NCBI RefSeq assembly: GCF_029542785.1
Contig: NC_083370.1
Location: 1,672,001-1,736,000 of the forward strand
Length of the DNA: 64,000 nt
Direction: 5' to 3'
Origin: Malassezia japonica
Taxonomy: Eukaryota > Basidiomycota > Malasseziomycetes > Malasseziales > Malasseziaceae
Notes under the pieces: model-generated
What the model was told of the DNA's origin: nothing
Seen by the model: only the letters and a program-made list of their open reading frames with translations
Databases searched by the model: none
Part shown: one piece after another, positions 60,681 through 64,000 of the stretch
How positions within the stretch are numbered: the first letter of the stretch is position 1
How the letters are laid out: every line of letters starts with the position of its first letter
Made by a program: the position numbers and the translations under genes

Positions 60681-60873
60681 CATGTGATGCACTGTATTAT
60701 AGACGACGCACGTAATTGGATTTATTTTAGATATGTTGGGACACAAGGATCGGACACAGACACACGAGAGACGCGCCAAGCGACACGGCTCGCTTGACGC
60801 TCCCCACAGCCGGTCCCTGCATCCGGCCCCACTACGGAGTCCACCTCCACTGACTAAATAAGCATCGTCGGCC
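60681..60873. promoter_or_regulatory. Tandem gap before ROM2
   Basis: The 193 bases have an A/T-rich start (ATTGGATTTATTTTAGATAT, about 60716-60735) that could be the permease 3' end or a core promoter. No E-box is present. Confidence 0.35.
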
Positions 60874-63800
60874 ATGGCACGGCCCCCGGGCAGTGCGCTT
60901 CCGGGGATGGACGAATTGGTGAATGAAATCGATGATATCATGCAAGAATCGCCGGAGCGAAAAATGAGGGCAGCGTCGGTACAGACGACGCGCCATTTTT
61001 TGCCTTCGCCGCCGATGGACCGCCGCCACAGCTACGCTTCGCTCGCGTCGACGAGCGGCACACGGCGCCGGCCGCTGCCGCCGACGCCGCGGGGGCCTCG
61101 CGTACCGACGCGGCTGCCGAGCGCGCCGTCGCCTGCACCGAGTATTCCGGCGCCGAACGCGCCCCCGTCGTACGCTTCGGTGCACACGCCCAGCGCAGAC
61201 GCCAAGCCGCGGCGGCACTCGGGGAAACCGCTGGCGTGGCCGCCGGAAAAGCACGAAAGCCTCGAGCACGATATGCTGCCAGTCTATACGCCTCGGCCGC
61301 AGTCGGTGTCGGTAGAGAAAAAGGCGCCGGTCGAGCTGCCGCCCGAGGAAGTGCACGACATTACCGCCGAGCTGCTTCGTGGAACGACCGTCGACATGGC
61401 GTGCCTTTCGCAGATTGCGCAGCTTCTCTTGTGCATCCTGGAACGCAAACCTCTCATCAAGGGAAGTATCATTTACCCTCTGAGCTTTACCGGGCGCATG
61501 GCCATCCAGGCGATCACCGACATCCTGGGCCAGTACGCACATACTTCGGCGCAATTTGGCGCAGAGATTCCCGAGGCAAATGCGCACTATATGGCGATGA
61601 GCATTGCGCGCTCGCTCAAGACGCAGCTATTCATCCACGAGGCAGACTGGGAAGACCACCCGCTGAGCGCGGGCGTCGACGAAGTGTACATGTTCTTTTC
61701 GGATTGCGCAAACAATGACAAGGTCGACGGCGCGGCTGCAAACGCGCGCGAGATCCACGGCACACTGTTTGAGCGCCGCTCGCTCGATGCCGTCGGCCTC
61801 AGCGCGCAGGCAGCCGCGGCGTGCGTCAGCACACAGACGCACGACCTGCCGACCGGCGTCTTTGCGCCCATGACACGCTGCTACAGCCCGACGTGTGCGC
61901 TAAACACCTCGCCGCGTTTTACCTGCTACGTCCCAAGCTGTCCACGCGCAGGACGTGCGTGGAACGCGTCCGATCTGGACGTGGCCGATGCCGTCGACGA
62001 CGACGACGTCGGCGACGTCGGCGCCAAGGCGTGGGTCGAGCTTGTTCCTCCAGAGCTCGTCCAGTCGCTCCCGCGCAAAGAGGTGGAGCGCCAAAACGCG
62101 CTGCACGAGATGGTGCAGAAAGAAGAGAGCTTCTTGCGGGATCTGCAACTCATCGACACGTTTGTGCATCGCCTGCGTGCGCTCGCCGACTCGTCCGGCG
62201 TCGGAATGGCGCGTGCGGCGCCGCTCTCTGGCGCGGCGCTCGAAACCTTTATCGAGGTTGTGTTTGGCAACTATCTCGAGCTCACGACGCATATTGCCGC
62301 GTTCGTCGACCGTTTGTGCGAGCGCGAGCGCGAAGAGCATCCGATGGTGCAGACGATCGGCGACTTGTGCGTCAATGCGGCGCTCGAGTGGGGCTCGGCA
62401 TACGCGACGTACGTGCAGCACTACCCCGTCGCGCTCTATACGCTGAAACGCGAGATTGCCACGAATGCGCGCATGGCCAAGTTTGCCGACGACTGTCGCC
62501 GCGATCCGCAGGCGCACCGCCACCCTCTTGATAACTTTTTGTTCCGCCCGCCGGCGCGCCTACAGCGCTACCATCTGCACCTTGAGTCGATTTTGAAGTA
62601 CACCGACCCGATGAGCCCCGACCAGGAGCAGATCCTGCTTGCGACTGAGATCATCGACGAGCAGTGCAAGGTTGCTCAGGCCGGCGTCGAGGCCGCCGAG
62701 CAGCGCCTACAGGTCCAGGAACTCGCCGGTGTCCTCGAGGCAAAGCGCCCGGACATTTTCGTACCGCTCAACCTGCACCTGCCCGACCGCAAGCTTGTGC
62801 ACCAAGGCACCGTCTATCGCCGCCCCGACGGCTTTGAGTTCGAGTGGACCGAGATGACGGCGATGCTCTTTGACAACTACTTTGTGCTGGCCAAGCGCAA
62901 GCGCCCTGTCGATGCGCCGCCGGATGCGACGATTGAGCCGTCAAAAATGCGCCTCGTGTACTCTAAGCCGGTACGTTGCCCTACTTACCCAGCCGATCCC
63001 TGTCGCACTGCTCGACTGGTCGGGCTTCCACGACCCGTCGCTCTCGCGTGGCCACCTGAACCGCCGCCTGATGCCGGGCGACATGACCGATATGTTTCCG
63101 TTCAGCGTGCGCCACCGTGCGAGCCGCGAGGCGTTTACGCTGTATGTCGCTACCGCGCAGCAGCGTGCCGAGTGGCACCAGAGCCTCACGGCAGTCGAGC
63201 GCATGGTCGCTGCACACGATGCAAAGCATGCCGTGATCCGGCGCACGCCGCTGTCGGGCGACACCTTTGCCGCCGGTGCACTGCAGCCTGATGGGCTGCC
63301 GCGCGACGTGCCCAACGTGCACCCCGAGGTGACGTGCGCCGCGCCGTTCCGCCTCGAGGACCATACGCAGATGCTGGCTGTCGGCACGAGCGACGGTGTG
63401 TGGATCGGTCTGTATGGCCAGGTGCACTCCTTCCACAAGGTGCTGCACCTGCGCGGCGTCACGCAGTGCACTGTTCTGGAGCGCTTCGGCCACTTTCTCG
63501 TGCTGGCCGACAAGTCGCTGATTGCGTACGATCTGCAGGCGCTCGTGCCGAGCAAGGCGACGCCGCTGAGCTTTGCGCCGCAGAAGCTGAGTGGCAACCG
63601 CGACGTGCTCTTCTTTGCCACGGGCTACGTCGGCGGGCGCGAGCTGCTTGTGTATGCCAAAAAGAAAACCAGCGAGACGTCCATCCGTGTCCTCGAGCCA
63701 ATCGAGGCGGGGCCGGACAGTGATGGCCGCCGGTTCCTTAGCCGGCGGCCGTCCGAGACCTTTTCGCGGTTCCGCGAGTACAAAAAGTTCTATGTCGGCT

Positions 63801-64000
63801 ACGAGGCGACTGGCGTGCAGTTCCTCCAAACGGCGATTGCTGTGTATACCCACCGTGGCTTCCAGACGTACAGCCTCGAGACCGAAGCGCTCGAGCTGCT
63901 GCCCACGGCCAAGTCGGCCACGCGCGACGATACGCGCGCCTGGTCGCTGCTCAAGCAGCTCGAAGGACAGCGCCCCCTCGGCATCTTTCACCTTCCCGAC
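60874..64000 (+). CDS. ROM2: Rho1 guanine nucleotide exchange factor Rom2-type (3' partial)
   Basis: This is an activator of Rho1 in the cell-wall integrity pathway. Exon 1 is 60874-62970 and exon 2 starts at 62993 after a 22-nt intron; 1035 codons are visible and the frame is open at the window edge. A Ser/Pro/Arg-rich N-terminus is followed by a DEP-like domain (about 162-265). The DH domain starts near 403 (VERQNALHEMVQKEESFLRDL), the PH region is about 620-790, and a CNH domain begins near 805 (DHTQMLAVGTSDGVWIGLYG) and is cut by the window end. The junction gives LVYSKPPIPVALLDWSGF inside the PH domain. The domain order matches yeast Rom1/Rom2. Confidence 0.93.

Overview
The window is a gene-dense, GC-rich stretch of a fungal nuclear chromosome. 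Split genes with fungal-type products (Erg27, Lcb2, Rom2, Pat1, Brn1, Sec1, Msc7), basidiomycete-like domain layouts and very small gene spacing point to a basidiomycete yeast. Malassezia (Ustilaginomycotina) is my best guess; this is inference without any database search. I recognise about 36 protein-coding genes plus the last 17 codons of an upstream gene, and Rom2 runs off the right end. I saw no tRNA, rRNA, transposon or CRISPR array.

Layout, left to right. 1-7 kb: ERG27, MGM1, RPS3 and an STM1/SERBP1-type ribosome-associated protein. 7-12 kb: phospholipase C, then a NIPA-type transporter read divergently, and a small membrane protein. 12-16 kb: RPL16 and RPL32 divergent, then a serine/proline-rich coiled-coil protein and ATP19. 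16-23 kb: a CRAL-TRIO protein, mitochondrial bL35, a DENND6-like protein, DBP5 and POL32. 23-34 kb: TOF1, a bHLH factor, DCP1, MIS18, a B-type cyclin and CSN5. 34-43 kb: MSC7, LCB2, RPL24, RAE1 and GUF1. 43-50 kb: phospholipase B, a histidine phosphatase, DGAT2 and condensin BRN1. 50-64 kb: SEC1, PAT1, an RTT107/Brc1-type BRCT protein, a sulfate permease and ROM2.

The most striking property is the introns. I could place 39 coding introns by frame restoration across conserved protein motifs. Of these, 26 are exactly 22 nt and 5 are 23 nt. They share one rigid architecture: GTACGT, seven bases, CTNAC, one base, CAG. The presumed branch adenosine is base 17 of 22 and lies five bases from the intron end. 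Two consecutive introns of DGAT2 differ at a single base. Only eight introns are longer (27-364 nt), and five of these are in ribosomal-protein or cyclin genes.

The genes are packed as divergent and convergent pairs. Eight of twelve convergent pairs have 0-12 nt between stop codons. Most divergent pairs have 38-110 nt between start codons, and 7 of 12 divergent promoters carry the palindromic E-box CACGTG. The window also encodes a bHLH factor whose basic region fits CACGTG.

Functional themes: membrane lipid and sterol metabolism (ERG27, LCB2, DGAT2, PLB, PLC, CRAL-TRIO), chromosome replication and segregation (POL32, TOF1, MIS18, cyclin B, BRN1, RTT107), mRNA export and decay (DBP5, RAE1, DCP1, PAT1), translation and mitochondrial function. 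Apart from the POL32/TOF1 pair, I see no evidence that neighbours form pathways.
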